Assembly: GCA_016946835.1 (NCBI GenBank)
Contig: JACVTC010000018.1
Span: 963,501-1,027,500, forward strand
Source of the DNA: Neocallimastix lanati (nom. inval.)
Taxonomy: Eukaryota > Neocallimastigomycota > Neocallimastigomycetes > Neocallimastigales > Neocallimastigaceae
Length of the DNA stretch: 64,000 nt
Direction: 5' to 3'
In this document: in pieces, positions 12,801 through 26,303 of the stretch
Numbering within the stretch: position 1 is the stretch's first letter
How the letters are laid out: each line of letters begins with the position of its first letter
Position numbers and translations under genes: made by a program
The notes under the pieces: model-generated
The model's database searches: none
Seen by the model: the letters and a program-made list of their open reading frames with translations, nothing else
Told to the model about the DNA's origin: nothing

Positions 12801-14547
12801 AACAATCATAATAATTCAAATATAGACAGATATAATTCAAACAATAATAAAGATAACAACAAAGAACAACGAATCATTAATAACTTAACGAATAACAAAT
12901 TATTTAACATAGAATCTTCCATACATTTAGGAAAACGAAATAGAAATGAAAACTTCATATTAAATTCAAATAACAAAAAACAAAAATCATTAAAAGAATT
13001 ACGAGAACCAAATAATTATGATGATATCTTTAATTTAAATGATAAAAATGAATGGTTAAAATCAGTCGATAATGAACTCGACAATATGAGAAATCTAAAA
13101 GTATATGAAACAATTGATAAAATACCTAAGAACGCAAACTTAATATCATCAAGATGGATTTTCAAATTCAAACGAAACTCAAATGGAGAAATAATCAAAA
13201 GAAAATCAAGATTAGTAGCAAAGGGATTTACGCAAGAATACGGCATAGATTATAAAGAAACCTTTGCACCTACCTTAAAACAGGATTCAATAAGAATCTT
13301 TACAGCAATTGCCACTCAGAACAATTTTGAAATAAACCAAATAGATATAACTGCCGCCTATTTAAATGCTGAATTAAATGAAGATTTGTATATGAAACCA
13401 CCCAAAGGACATGAAGATTACAATAAGAAATTTTGGAAATTGAAGAAGGCAATATATGGGCTGAAACAAAGTGGTGCCAAGTGGAATGATAAATTAAACG
13501 GCTATCTAATAAAAATTGGATATAAAAGACTTATAAGTGAACCTTGTCTGTACGTTAAATTTAATAAAAGAAAACTTTTAAGTATGCTAGCCATATATGT
13601 GGATGATATTTTAATATCAGGATCAAAGAAAACAATAGAAAGTGTAAAATTATTAATTGAGAAAAAGTTCAAAATGAAAGATATAGGTAATGTTGATTAT
13701 ATTATTGGAATAAAATTTATAAAACATAAAAATGGTTACTTTTTACATCAACACAGATATATAGATGAATTACTTTCTAAGTTTAATATGAAAAATTGTA
13801 CACCTCTTAGAATTATGACTCCAATTGAAAATGAAGATCTTAGGAAGGTAAAAGTAGATGAAACAAAATATAGAAGCATAATAGGAAATTTATTATATCT
13901 CGGTATATGTACAAGACCCGACATTATCTTCTCAGTATCAAAAGCAGCTAGAAGGGCAAAGGAACCAAATATGGAAGACTGGAATAACGTAATGAGAATA
14001 TTAAGATATTTAAAAGGAACTAAAAAAATATGGAATAAATTTCACAAATAATCCGAATGTTAAAGCGTATGTCGATTCGAATTACGGAGGTGACTTGGAA
14101 ACTAGACGTTCAACAACAGGATTCTTAATAACATTTGGTGGTGCACCAACAAGCTGGTGTTCAAAGTTACAAAAATCAATATCGACTTCAACAGCCGAGT
14201 CCGAATATTACAGTCTTAGTGAATGCGGTAAACAATGTATATGGTACTTAAATTTATTCGAAGAATTGAACTTAAATATTAAAAATATTGAAGTAAATGT
14301 TGACAATAAAGCAGCTATTTATAACGCTACAAATCAAACTATCAACCCAAAAACTAAACATGTAGACATTAGGGTCCATTACATAAGAGAAATAGTCAAA
14401 GAAAATAAAATCTATCTTAAATATATAAAATCTGAAAACAATCTCGCTGATGGGTTTACGAAGTATTTAAATGGGACATTAATGGATAAATTTAGAAATT
14501 CCTTATTAACAAAAATGATGATTTATATTTTATTTGAAATAATATAA
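9870..14547 (+). pseudogene. Copia gag-pol region
   Basis: Coding region of the young copia element. Gag carries a CCHC zinc knuckle (about 10714-10755). The protease motif DSGAS lies near 11011. Integrase has the HHCC finger (from about 11450) and the catalytic core. A very Asn-rich spacer (about 12370-12900) separates it from reverse transcriptase with YVDD (about 13600) and then RNase H. Broken, with about one break. Neighbouring copia elements encode the same order of parts. Confidence 0.9.
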
Positions 14548-14590
14548 ATTAAAAATATGACATTTTAGGAAAGTCATATTTTAGGAGGAA

Positions 14591-14830
14591 TGTTAGAATA
14601 TAAAAAAAAAATAAATACTTAATAATGACTTTAATATATTTTACCCAATCAGAATATTATTATATTTAAATAAAATTATAAAAGAAATAAAATGTAACCT
14701 TGTTAAAAATATATACACTTTTGTAATTATAAAAATAAAAATAAATAAAATTAAATATTAAGTATTATATATAAAATGTTATTCTAAAAATATATCTAAT
14801 TTTCTCAATATTTGTTATTGGTGCTTAATA
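14591..14830 (+). repeat. 3' LTR of the young copia element
   Basis: Near-identical to 8483-8723 and preceded directly by a purine tract. The short divergence between the two LTRs supports a young insertion. Confidence 0.9.
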
Positions 14831-15269
14831 AATTAAAAAAGTAAATACCAGTCTTTATTAATTAAATTAAAAAAAAAAAAAAAAAGAAATTATTTATATA
14901 ATTGATGATATTATAGTTCAACGGAATTGTTGAAGAAATACATAAATTAAATAATTGAAATGAAAATTCCTGATTAAAAAAATGAAGTTAAACGTTAATA
15001 TTATTATTAATATTTTCATTGTTAACTTAATGAATTTTATATAGGTGAGCTTGATAACAATTTAAACCTTATTACTAATAAAATATTTTAACTAGACGCC
15101 TTCCTGAAAATTTAATATATATATAAATTTTTTTTTATAAATTATCTGAGATCCATGCAACTTATAGGTAAAAAAAATAAATCCACACATTATTATTTCT
15201 AATATAAATGCTAAAAAATATATAAAAAATAAATATAATTACATTATATACTTCAAGTTAATTAAATTT
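14831..15269. other. Gene-free AT-rich spacer
   Basis: Short stretch between two retroelement pieces. I see no gene or ordered repeat. Confidence 0.6.
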
Positions 15270-15520
15270 TAGTCAGAGAAGATTATGTCACCTTAAAAAA
15301 CCAAATAAATTTATTAAAAATCAACATATCCATTAGTAAATGTCCAATTTATATGAGTTACAAATTAGAAAATAAACTTTAAAGACTTATTTTAAATAAA
15401 ATAAAATATATAATTGAATTTATCAAGAAGGACTTGGTTGGTCCATTTCGAGTAATAAATATTTCTTTATCTCCTACTATGATTATTCAAGCAATAGATG
15501 GAATTTAATTTTAAAAAGTA
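15270..15520 (+). mobile_element. Copia integrase scrap
   Basis: Translation shows faint but ordered likeness to the integrase zinc finger and the start of the core domain of the two neighbouring copia elements, including the DLVGP-like region near 15430 and a NKYFF-like string after it. It is a short, old, broken remnant that directly precedes the next element. Confidence 0.6.
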
Positions 15521-18500
15521 TAAATGTTTCGAATGTGAATAAAATGACACCAAAGAGAGTTAATCAAGTAATTAATGTGGAAGCTACTGACAATCTGAGG
15601 AAGATAGTGAATTTCAATTACTCTGAAAATTTCAACAGAGTAATTGAATTAACAATTGAAAATTATCCAAGATGGAAAGGAAACATACTTTATTTATTGA
15701 ACATAAATGATCTAGTACTTTATGCCACTAAAGAAAAAATTAAGAAATTAAGAAAGAAAGATATCAAAGAGGACATATTGGACTACACGGAAGATCAATT
15801 TGATAACACGTTAGTATATGCTAAAAATACTAATGAAAATAACATTAACAACGATATTACGGCAAAATGGATGATACTTAACACCTTAGGAGAAAAGACT
15901 CAAGAAATAGTAAAGGGAAATGGAAAAACAGCTCATTAAGTTTGGAAACTCTTAGAAAAGTCATTTACTAAATCAAAGGAATCTAGAAAGTTAGAACTAA
16001 AGAAAAAGCTAAACGAGTTAAAGTTCGAAGAAAAACAAGATATAAATATATTTATGGCAGATCTACAAAACACTAATGAAGAATTAGAAAAAATATATGA
16101 AGATCTAAGCACCAGTATAAAAGTTGGTATTTTGGATAGAGTACTACTAGAAAACCTTCGATTCATCAATGTATTTCAATACAATAGTGATTGGGAAAAA
16201 TGTATTATGTAAAAGATGTAATACCACAAATCTTGTTATCCAATCTAACAGAATCAAACTATATTAAAGAAAACAATAATAAAAACATTTTTTCAGCACA
16301 TACAAAAAGAATCAAGAAAAATCAAAACGATATATCAAAAATATTAATAAAAATACAAAACGACACAATATTAAATGCAACCACTGTGGTAAAAGAGGGC
16401 ATTTCTTTTACAATTGCTTTAAAAGAAAAAGAAATCAATTAAGAAGAAGAAAGAACAAAATTTTAAAAGAAAAAACAATTAAATAAATCAAATGTAAGAA
16501 ACAACTATAACGATATATATGAAGAGTGTTTTTCTCAAGATTACAACACAAAGGTATCAAATATTATAGACTCAATAGATGTTTATTACTCACCATTAAT
16601 CAATAAAAATTTATTATCAATTGGAAACTTAATTAAACAAAATTATAAAATTTTATTTAACACCAATCACAATAAATCGTATGTCACGATCTATGACAAA
16701 TACCAAAACAAAATCGCCAATATCATTTCAAATACAAATAACATATTCAACATTTGGTTATCAACCTAACGTATATTTCTACACGACAATAATACCAGAA
16801 GCACAAATGATGAAATCAATTAAATTAACATGAAGATTCCCGATAAATTAAATTTATGGCACAGAAGGTTTAGTCACTTCGATATAAAATCAATTAAAAA
16901 CAAATTACTTAAGACAGAAATCAAATTAAAATGTCCTCTATGTGCTCAATCCAAAATTAAAAACAAAACTTATTCAAAAAATATTAATACAACTAAGCAT
17001 ATCTTTGAACTGCTACACTTGGACTTGGTAGGTCCATTACATGAATCCATTCACGGAAACAAATATTTTTTTACTATTTTAGATGATTACTCTAGATACG
17101 GATGGGTTCTTTTTCTAAAAGGTAAAGATTACACATTTCCCGCTTTTTATAAATGGTTCAATAGAGTAAAAAATTTGTACAATACTAGAATAAAATATTT
17201 AGGGTCTGATAATGGTACGGAATTCCGCAATAATAACTTCAAGGACTTCCGTCAATCTTACGTAATCATTCAACAATTTACTTTTCCACACAATCCTCAG
17301 CAAAATGGAAGAGCTGTGCGATTCAATGGAACTCTAATCTCATCTGCCAAAGTAATGCTTAACGATGCTAAGTTGAGTAAACACTTTGGGAAGACGCCAT
17401 TCATACCTCTAATTATATACATAATTGACTACCACATCGTGGAATCAACAACATTATCTCATATGAACGGCTAAACAAATCCAAAGTAGATTATTCAAAT
17501 ATAAGAGTATTTGGATGTAAAGTCTATTACTACATCCCAAAATCCTTTATAACAAAATTTCAAAATAATTCTTCTCCTGGCATTTTCTTGGTTACTCAGA
17601 TAATCCCACTGCTTATAAAATTTTAGACACATCTACCAATAAAATAATACTCTTACGTAGTGTAGAATTTTTGAATCCAACCCTGGAGATTTTTATATGA
17701 CTAATTGCTGTACTGACCATCAAAATTTTATTCCCAATTATGAAATTTGGGGGAATAGTAGTTCTTATTAGAACAATAACTCTTACACAAAAAATCATAT
17801 TAACATAAAACCAGCATCAATATTTATTCCAGAAAATAACACAAACAAAAACACAATTCATTTCAAAAAATAAGGTAAAGACCAAAACACTAATAACACT
17901 ACTACTCGAAATACAACTAATAGCACAAGTCAACGCAAAGTTACCAGCACTATCAAAAATATCAACATCAGTAATAATCAAAATAACACTATTAATACTA
18001 CTCAAAGCAATGATAATAACATCAACACTAATCAAACAAAAAACAACAACAATCATTCAAATAAGAACATTCATTCTGAAACAAACGATATGAATATCAA
18101 CAGTATTATAAGCAACCAAAACAATAAAGTTAAAGGAAACCAAACACCTAACAATAATAATACTTTAATATGTAACAATCAAGTATTAAATAAAAATTTA
18201 AAAGAACCTTTAGACTATGACGATATATACAACCTCGAAGATCAAGAAGAATGGTTTAACTCTGCTGAAAATGAATTTGGCAACTTGAGAGACCTAAAAG
18301 TTTATGAACAAGTAAATAAAGATGAAATCCCAGAAGAAGCTAATATTATCAAATCCAGACTAATATTCAAATACAAAAGAAATTCTAAAGGGGACATAGT
18401 CAAAAGAAAAACAAGGCTTGTAGCAAAAGGGTTCACACAGCAACATGGAATAGACTATAAAGATACATTTGCACCCACCTTAAAACTAGATTCGATAAGA

Positions 18501-20070
18501 ATATTTACACATATAGCAGCAAGAAATAATTTCCAAATAGAACAAATAGATGTTAATGCTGCTTATTTAAACGCTCATCTAAAGGAAGAAATATACATGG
18601 AGCCTCCAAAGGGACATCCCGATCACAAGAAATACATCTGGAAACTCAAGAAAGCCATATATGGTTTAAAGCAAAGCTGAATGGAATGAAACAATGAATT
18701 AAATGGGTATCTACTAAACATTGGCTTCAAAAGATTGACTTGTGAACCATGTATATACTTTACAACAGATAAACATAACAAGATTACATGCCTCATAGCT
18801 GTTTATGTGGATGATATACTTCTTGCAGGTAACAAAGCAAAAGTAGATCAAATCAAAAATATGATAAAAAATAAATTCAAAATAAAAGAAATTGGTGAAG
18901 TCAATTTCATAATAGGAATAAAACTTGTAAAGCAAAAACCAGTTATTTTTTAAATCAAGAAAGATACATAAACGATATAATTGCCAAATATGGATTGTCA
19001 AGTGCTACTCCTATTCGTAATATAACACCAATTGAAATCGAAGAATTAAGAAAAACTAAAATGAACGAAACTACTTATAGAAGTGCTGTTGGAAGCTTAT
19101 TATACTTAGGTATCTGTACTAAACCCGATATATTATATATGCAGTATCTGAAGCGGCACAAAAATCATAAGAACGCAACTTGGAAGATTGAGAAAATTTA
19201 AAACGAATATTAAAATATTTAAAGGGAACAATAAAATATTATATTAACATATCAAGAAACTCAAATGTCAAAGCTTTCGTAGATGCAGACTACGCTGGGG
19301 ACACAAAAACAAGAAGATCGACTACAGGATTTGTAATTACAATAGGAGATTCACCTACTAGTTGATGTTCAAAATTACAACATTGTGTATCGACTTCCAC
19401 AGCTGAGGCCGAATATTATAGTCTTAGCGAATGTAGCAAACATTGCATGTGGTACATAAACTTATTGAAGGAATTAAAATACAACATCAGTGGTATTGAA
19501 GTCAACATAGACAATAAAGCTGCAATCTATAATGCAAAAAACCAATCGATTAATCCAAGAACAAAGCATATGGACATAAGATTGCACTATGTAAGAGAAT
19601 TAGTAAAGAACAATAAAATAATATTAAAATATGTAAAACTCAAAACAATTTAGCAGATGACTTTACGAAATACCTAAACGGAACTTCCATGTATAAATTT
19701 AGAAGTTCGTTATTAACTCAGCCAATGAACTTGAAAATTTATTAATTAAAATTTTTTAAAAATCAATTATAACCTTAAAAACTAAGTTATAATTGTGGGG
19801 GAATGTTAGAGACAAAATCGATACATACATTTATTTATATTATTAATTTATATCAACCAATAATTAATCTCTAAGCAAATTAAATAATATTAACTAAGAT
19901 ATAAAAATATAAAATAAATTTAATGTAAAATATCTCTTAGAGAAATATATATCTTTATAATCAAAATTATTAATAAACATTTTATAATATTACTCATAAT
20001 ATAGAATATTTTGCTATATTGTTTTTCTTAATATAGTGTTTGTCTTAGATTTATAAATTTGTTTTTCACA
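15521..20070 (+). mobile_element. Decayed Ty1/copia element of a second LTR family
   Basis: The internal region carries Gag with a CCHC-like knuckle, integrase, an Asn/Thr-rich spacer, reverse transcriptase with YVDD, and RNase H, in copia order and similar in protein to the element at 8483-14830. A purine tract (GTGGGGGAA) precedes a single LTR at 19804-20070. I found no matching 5' LTR, so the left end is lost. Broken in several places; older than the element to its left. Confidence 0.9.
19804..20070 (+). repeat. 3' LTR of the second copia family
   Basis: Begins TGTTAGAGAC and ends TTTTTCACA, about 267 bases. It is closely similar to the solo LTR at 48758-49028, which fixes both ends. Confidence 0.9.
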
Positions 20071-21887
20071 ATTTTTGATTTTAGAGTTTTAATTTTATAT
20101 TTTTAAAAAAGTTTTAAAATATATAAATAGAATATAATAATTTAAACAAAAATTATTATATATATTATATAAATTTAAAAATTATTTACTATATAAATAA
20201 ATTATTTTAATTTATCCCATTGTTTTATAATACTTCAAAATTAAATTATTTAAAATACAGCGAACTTTATATATATATATATATAATAAATTAATTTCAA
20301 TAAAAATATTTATACTGAAATTAATTATTATTATATAAATTTTTATAATATATTTTTATTTGAAATGCTATTTTATTTTAATAAAAGTTTATTATTTTAT
20401 TAATAATAAATTTAAATTAAATACGAAATTTTAAAAGAATAAAACAAATTAAAATTAAAAATAAATAAAATTAATTAATTTTATCTTTTTTCGCATTATT
20501 AAAAAATTATTTAATGAATTTTTAAATTATTTTTTAGTATTTTATTAATGTTATTATAATTTATATTTTAATATTATTAAATTGCCTAATAACAAGGAAA
20601 AAGACTAAACCGTATTAGGTACAATATTATAATAGCTTTATTTCAGGAGAAATTTAATCTAAATATTATTTTTTACATTAGTTTGATTGGTAGGATTTAA
20701 TAGTATAAATAATTATTTGTTTTATTAACGTCGTTTTTTTAATTCTTTTATCACGGTTAAATTTAATTTTAATTCTATAAATTTATTATATAGTTAATAT
20801 TAATTTTATACTTTGAATTATTTGATTAAAGATTATTATCTTTAATTAATTTAAAAATAATAATTTAAATTAGTAAAATAGGAAAGATATGAAAGAATAA
20901 AAATTATATATTTTTTAAAATTTTATAAATTTAAGAATTATAATTCTATATGAATACTAATTAAAAGTTTACAATTTCAAGATTTAAAATATTTTTAAAG
21001 TAATTTTAAAAAAATAAAGTAATTATATTTATAATAATAGTATATGTAAAAATATTTTTAATTGATAATTTAGTATCATAATTTATAAAATTCTATTTAT
21101 TTTTATACACATTACTGCTGTTTTTATATTAATACTACATTATTAAAACTTTTTTATTTATTTCATTATTTTTTAAAATATAAATAAAATAATTAAAAAT
21201 TAAATTATATAAAAATTCTTTAAAATACTTTATAATATTATAAAAAAAAATAAAATTTTATAATAACAGTTATTATTATTCAAATAATTATAATGCTTTA
21301 ATTATTTAATAGTTAAACTCCGATTTTGTACTTTTATACGTGTATTTTTTTTTCTTTAATTTTTTGAAATTTTAATTTTTTATTTAAAAAGTAATATTAA
21401 AATTAATATTACTATCTTTAAATTTTAACAAATAAATAAAAAATATAAAATAAAGTAATATTTAAATTAAAAAATTATTATTAGTATAAAGTTTTTTTAA
21501 TATTTTTAAAAATGAATCATAAGAAAAATATAAATTAAAAAGGAATTCTAAAAGTCATTATTTAAAAACTTTAAATTTTTATATTTTATTTATTAAAAAT
21601 ATATATATATATATTTTAATTCAAATTAACCAAAAATGCAAAAGAATTGATTAATTTAATATTCAGCAATTTAATTTTTAATTATTAAAATTTAAAATAA
21701 TAAATAATTTTATAATCAATTTAAATATTATTATATTTAATAAATAAAATACTAATAAATATAAATAGAAAATTTTATAACGTTTAAAAGTTTTGGAATT
21801 TTATTTTTAAAATTTTATTTATTTACTAATAATTTCAAATATATTACTATTATAATAAAATAAATATAAAATAATATACTCTAAATT
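20071..21887. other. Gene-free AT-rich spacer upstream of UGDH
   Basis: About 1.8 kb of A/T-rich sequence with no supported gene. It should contain the UGDH promoter, but I see no distinct motif. Confidence 0.65.
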
Positions 21888-24500
21888 ATGATTTGTAATT
21901 CCTTTCTAATTAATGAAAATGAAAATGAAAATCAAATAACTAATAATGAATTGAATAAATTTTCTTTTAAAAAATACTTGAATAGACCTTTAAATGTTTG
22001 CTATATAGGAGCAGGTTATGTTGGAGGTACATCAAGTAGTGTAATGGCTTATAAATGTCCAATTGACGAAGTAATTGTCACTGTTTGTGATGTAGATACT
22101 GAAAAAATCAACGCTTGGAATTCAAATAACGTAAATAATTAAAATATTGAAAAAAAAATTATATTTATATAAAAAATTTATATATAAATTAATATAAATT
22201 TAAATAATTTAAACTAATAAAATAAAATATTAATTATAACTTATTTTATTATTTAATATCCATAAAGCTTCCAATATATGAACCTGGATTAGAAGAAATT
22301 GTGAAAGATAGAAGAGGAAAAAATTTATTTTTTATTAGTGACTTCGATAAAGCTATTTATTTAGCTGATATTATATTTATTTCTGTTGGAACTCCGACAA
22401 AAAAAAGAGGAATAGGTGCTGGTCAAGCAGCTGAACTTTCGTATGTAAAAAAATTAAAAAAGTCTAATAGGATATTTGTTTAAATGAAAAAAAAATATTT
22501 TATTATTGAAAATAATACTTTATATATTATAAAATTAAATTTTTATTAAATGTGAAAATTTTAATTAAATATATATACTAATTAAGATGTTAATTTTATT
22601 GTTTAAAACTTATATTAAAGAGTATATATATATGAAATTACTTATTTTTACTGATATTTTTTTAAAGGTTTATTGAAAAAGCTGTTAGAAAAATTGCTAG
22701 TTTATCTAGAAATTCCAAAATTATCGTAGAAAAATCTACAGTGCCATGTAGAACAGCTGAAAATATTAGAGCTATTTTAAATGCAAATCAAATTAAAAAT
22801 AATAAAAGTAATTTTTAACCAAATAAATTAATAAGTAATATTATAATATTATAATAGAAATAATTACTAATTTTTTTTATAACTATAAAATGTACTATTA
22901 TATTTTAATATAATTAATAAATTAAATGAAAAAACTTATTAGACGATAATATTAATAACAAAGAAATTAATTACATTAGTATATCTAGTTTAAGTAGTAA
23001 TTCAACTTTAAATGAAGAATTTTCAGATTCAGAAAAACAAATTATAATAGATAATAATACCGAAAATAGCTCTGTACATTTTGAAATATTATCAAATCCT
23101 GAATTTCTTGCAGAAGGAACGGCTGTAAATGATATTCTTTATCCTGATAGAGTTTTAATTGGCGGTTTACAAACAAAGGAAGGAATTGAAGCTCAAAATA
23201 TACTTTCTCAGCTTTATTCTTTTTGGGTACCTGAAGAAAAAATAATAAAAATGGGCCTTTGGTCAGCTGAATTATCAAAATTAGTAAAATATCTATATTT
23301 ATATGTCTAATAAATTTATATAAAATATAGTTTTATTTTGTATAAATAGTAAAATATTAAATTTTAGTTGTTTAAAAAAAATAAATTATTAAACATTAAT
23401 TTATATTTGAATATTTATTAAGACAGCAAATGCTTTACTAGCTCAAAGAATTTCTAGTATTAATTCTTTAAGTGCTTTATGTGAAGAAATTGGATCTGAT
23501 ATTCAAGAAATATCATATTCTTGTGGATTAGATTCAAGAATAGGACCAAAATTTCTTAATGCTAGTGTTGGTATGAATAGACCTAAATCAAATACTAATA
23601 AATAAATGAAAGCTAATATTCAATTTTATATAAATTATAATGACTTTATTTTAAAAGGATTTGGAGGAAGTTGCTTCAAAAAAGACGTTCTAAATCTAGT
23701 ATATCTTTCAAATTATTATAAGCTTCCTGAAGTTGCAGAATATTGGAATCAAGTAATTACAATGAATGAATATAGAAAGTCAAGATTTGTAAAAAATATA
23801 TTTAACAAACTTTTTAATACGATTTCTGGTAAAACAATAACAATATTTGGATTTTCTTTCAAAAAGAATACAAAAGATACCAGGTAAATCAAAAAGTATA
23901 TATTTATATAAAATTATATTTATTAATTTGAATTTATTATATAAAATATTTATTTTAATATCTAATACTTAAAATTATGATTAGGGAATCTCCTGCAATT
24001 ACTGTAGTTTTATCATTACTAAGAGAAGGAGCTTTCATTAAAATATATGATCCAAAAGTTTCTGAAAAACAAATTAAAAATGATATTATGGAAAATTGTG
24101 ATATTCAAAATTATAACGGTAATTATTAAATTTTAAAAAATAATATAAATTATAAAATTTATATATTTATATATTATATTTTTATAATACTTTATTTTTT
24201 ATCAAAATTTAAAGCAATATTTATTAATTTTTGCTTCTTTCTATTAATATTGTTATTGAATATAAAGAATATATTTCTAGAACTGAAGTTTATTCATCAT
24301 GTTATGAAGCTGCTGATTCTTCTAATGCTATAGTAATTTGTACAGAATGGGATGAATTTACTTTTATAGATTATCGAAGAATTTACAATTTTATGTTAAA
24401 ACCTGCATTCATATTTGATGGACGTCTTATCTTAAATCATAAAAAATTAAAAGAAATTGGATTTTTCGTTGAAGCCATTGGAAAAAAATTTGACTTTTAA
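21888..24500 (+). CDS. UDP-glucose 6-dehydrogenase, eight exons
   Basis: This cytosolic enzyme oxidises UDP-glucose to UDP-glucuronate with 2 NAD+. Exons: 21888-22130, 22268-22440, 22668-22807, 22943-23283, 23423-23570, 23658-23883, 23985-24118, 24268-24500. All splice phases agree and the sum is 1638 bases, 545 residues. Donors are GTAAAT, GTATGT, GTAATT, GTAAAA, GTATGA, GTAAAT, GTAATT; all acceptors end in AG. The product follows animal-type UGDH end to end: Rossmann motif GAGYVG at 41-46, [28 protein letters not shown]-like segment, catalytic FGGSC with Cys354, [13 protein letters not shown] and KPAFIFDGR. About 40 extra Ser/Asn/Glu-rich residues lie at the start of exon 4. No signal peptide, as expected. 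It supplies UDP-GlcA for acidic polysaccharides, fitting the glycosyltransferases nearby. A stray first-exon copy lies at 40358-40484. Confidence 0.92.
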
Positions 24501-26116
24501 TCATTTATTTTGATATATAATTTAATATTTAAATTAATTTGACATATAAACAAAAATTAATTGTATTTTTAAAAATATAAATATCAAATAAAATTTTGTT
24601 TTTTTGATATTTAATTTAAAAAAAAAAAGAGTTTAATTTACTAAATAACTAAAATAATTTAATTAATTATAAATATGATACTCAAAAAAATTTTGATAAA
24701 ATAATCTCGAAAACAAAAAATTGTTTTTTAGTCTTAAAGAATAAGAATATTCAAATTTTGAATGTTTTTTAAAAATTACGAATCCCTTATACAACTAAAA
24801 ACCTTTTTTTGAATTATAATATTTTTAATAGAATAGAATATTATTTTAATACTATTTATTTAATACATTTTATAATAAGAAATATTAATTTATAATACAA
24901 AAAAACATTAAATTATTAAAATTCTATATTTTATAAAATTAATAAAGATACAGTTTGATATATTATGATACCATTAATAAATAAGTTTTATTTTATATGA
25001 TATATAAATTATAATTTTATTTAATATAAAATTATAGAATATTGATTATATTTAGAAACATAATATATATATAGATTTAAAATACTAGTATTATCAACAC
25101 TATTTATTTAATTCATAAATATTAAATAAATTATAAAGAAATTATAAATTTGTAATTTTTGTCAATAAATTAATAATATCAAGTAGTTTCAACATATTAT
25201 CATTGTAATGAATCTATTGCATTATTTTGTATATGTATTTTTCTATATATAATTATTTAAATTCATGCAGCTATATAAAATGGAAAAGTAAATATAGTAG
25301 ATTAATTTACTCCAAAGCTTGTGATTAAGACTTTATTTTAAGGATGGGATAGAGCATTTAATCCTCTTTCTTCTTATGACTCTATTTCTGATTTTGAAGA
25401 TTATATTAATCATTATATATATATGTTCCTTCTTGGTGGGACTTTAGTTTTAAATGAGCTACATTTCAATAGTGGGGAACAGAGACAATTAAATGAACTA
25501 CTTTTCAAAGGTTTTCATCTGAATCACCTGTTCCAAAAATTGTGGACTTGGCGGAATTCTTAACAATGGCATTACCTATCATAAGTAGTTCGTTTGAGCT
25601 ATTATTTGATAGGCATTCCAAATTACCAAACTTAACCATGAGCGTCGACGTCGTACTGATAAGGCATAATGATAATATAGGATCATTATCTATTTCTACG
25701 ATAGTTTCTATAAATAAATATTAATAATTTTATTTATAATAATGTATTTTAAAGTATGTGAGCAAGAGTTATTTTTACTTATAACTAATTTTTTTATTTT
25801 GGTTGAGATTAACATATAATATTAAATATTTATATAAAAGTTTAACATTCATTTTCAATGATAAATGATATTCATTATTTATAAAACCTTTCTCTTTTTT
25901 TATTTATTTATTTATTTGTATATTTATTTTTGATTATTTATGTTCATATTTTCTTCAAATAATTATGACTTAATAGATCAAAATTGTATTTATTTTTGAA
26001 TATATGTAGTTATACTTATTTTTTATTAATTTGGAATTTAATTACTTTCATATATTAATTAATGAAAGAATTAATAATAAATAAATGGATTTATTGTGAA
26101 TATATATATATATAAT
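24501..26116. other. Spacer with dispersed repeat and an unassigned less AT-rich island
   Basis: 24690-24990 is a dispersed repeat, listed separately. At about 25310-25735 the composition becomes less AT-rich. Two partly overlapping open frames are seen (one containing GWDRAFNPLSSYDS, one containing ELLFDRHSKLPNLTMSVDVV), neither with a recognised domain. It may be a relic of an exon or transposon. The remainder is A/T spacer. Confidence 0.5.
24690..24990. repeat. 300-base dispersed repeat, copy 1
   Basis: Highly similar to 36228-36530 in the same orientation, sharing for example CAAATTTTGAATGTTTTTTA and ACGAATCCCTTATACAACTA. It has small indels and substitutions, no coding frame and no clear terminal repeats. 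One copy lies after UGDH, the other before the MurB-like gene. Confidence 0.8.
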
Positions 26117-26303
26117 TAACCTATTCGATAATGGTTATCAAACCAATGAACATATAAAATATGAATGGTACTTAAGAAATGCAACATATAAAATAAAAAT
26201 TGAAAATAAATATGTTAACGAAATAAAGGAAGGAAACAGAAATATTCAAAATGTCATTGATAAAATTTATTATAAACAAATAATTTCTAAAATATTAAAT
26301 TAA
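26117..26303 (+). pseudogene. C-terminal fragment of a second GT-D glycosyltransferase
   Basis: An open frame without a start encodes the last 60 or so residues of a protein like the GT-D enzyme at 31742-32857. It shares GYQ, then YEWYLR.AT.KIKI.NKYV and an isoleucine-rich end, and stops at a matching TAA. The link between GYQ and YEW is a few residues shorter than in the intact gene. Nothing upstream resembles the catalytic part. It could also be a terminal exon of an otherwise lost gene; I find no donor exon. Confidence 0.8.

Larger units (their letters stand above)
8483..14830 (+). mobile_element. Young Ty1/copia LTR retrotransposon
   Basis: This element is 6.35 kb with two LTRs of about 240 bases, a leader of about 1.1 kb with hairpin repeats, one gag-pol region and a purine tract (AGGAGGAA) just before the 3' LTR. 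The flanking 5-mer AATTA is a candidate target-site duplication. The domain order Gag, protease, integrase, reverse transcriptase, RNase H is copia-type. The LTRs differ at very few positions besides an A-run length change, so insertion is recent. It is nearly whole, with about one break in the coding region. A diverged solo LTR of the same family lies at 42846-43110. Confidence 0.93.

Noticed and set aside
10055-12809. Open frames on the minus strand inside the young copia element
   Set aside because: They are antisense shadows of the gag-pol region and have no family motif.
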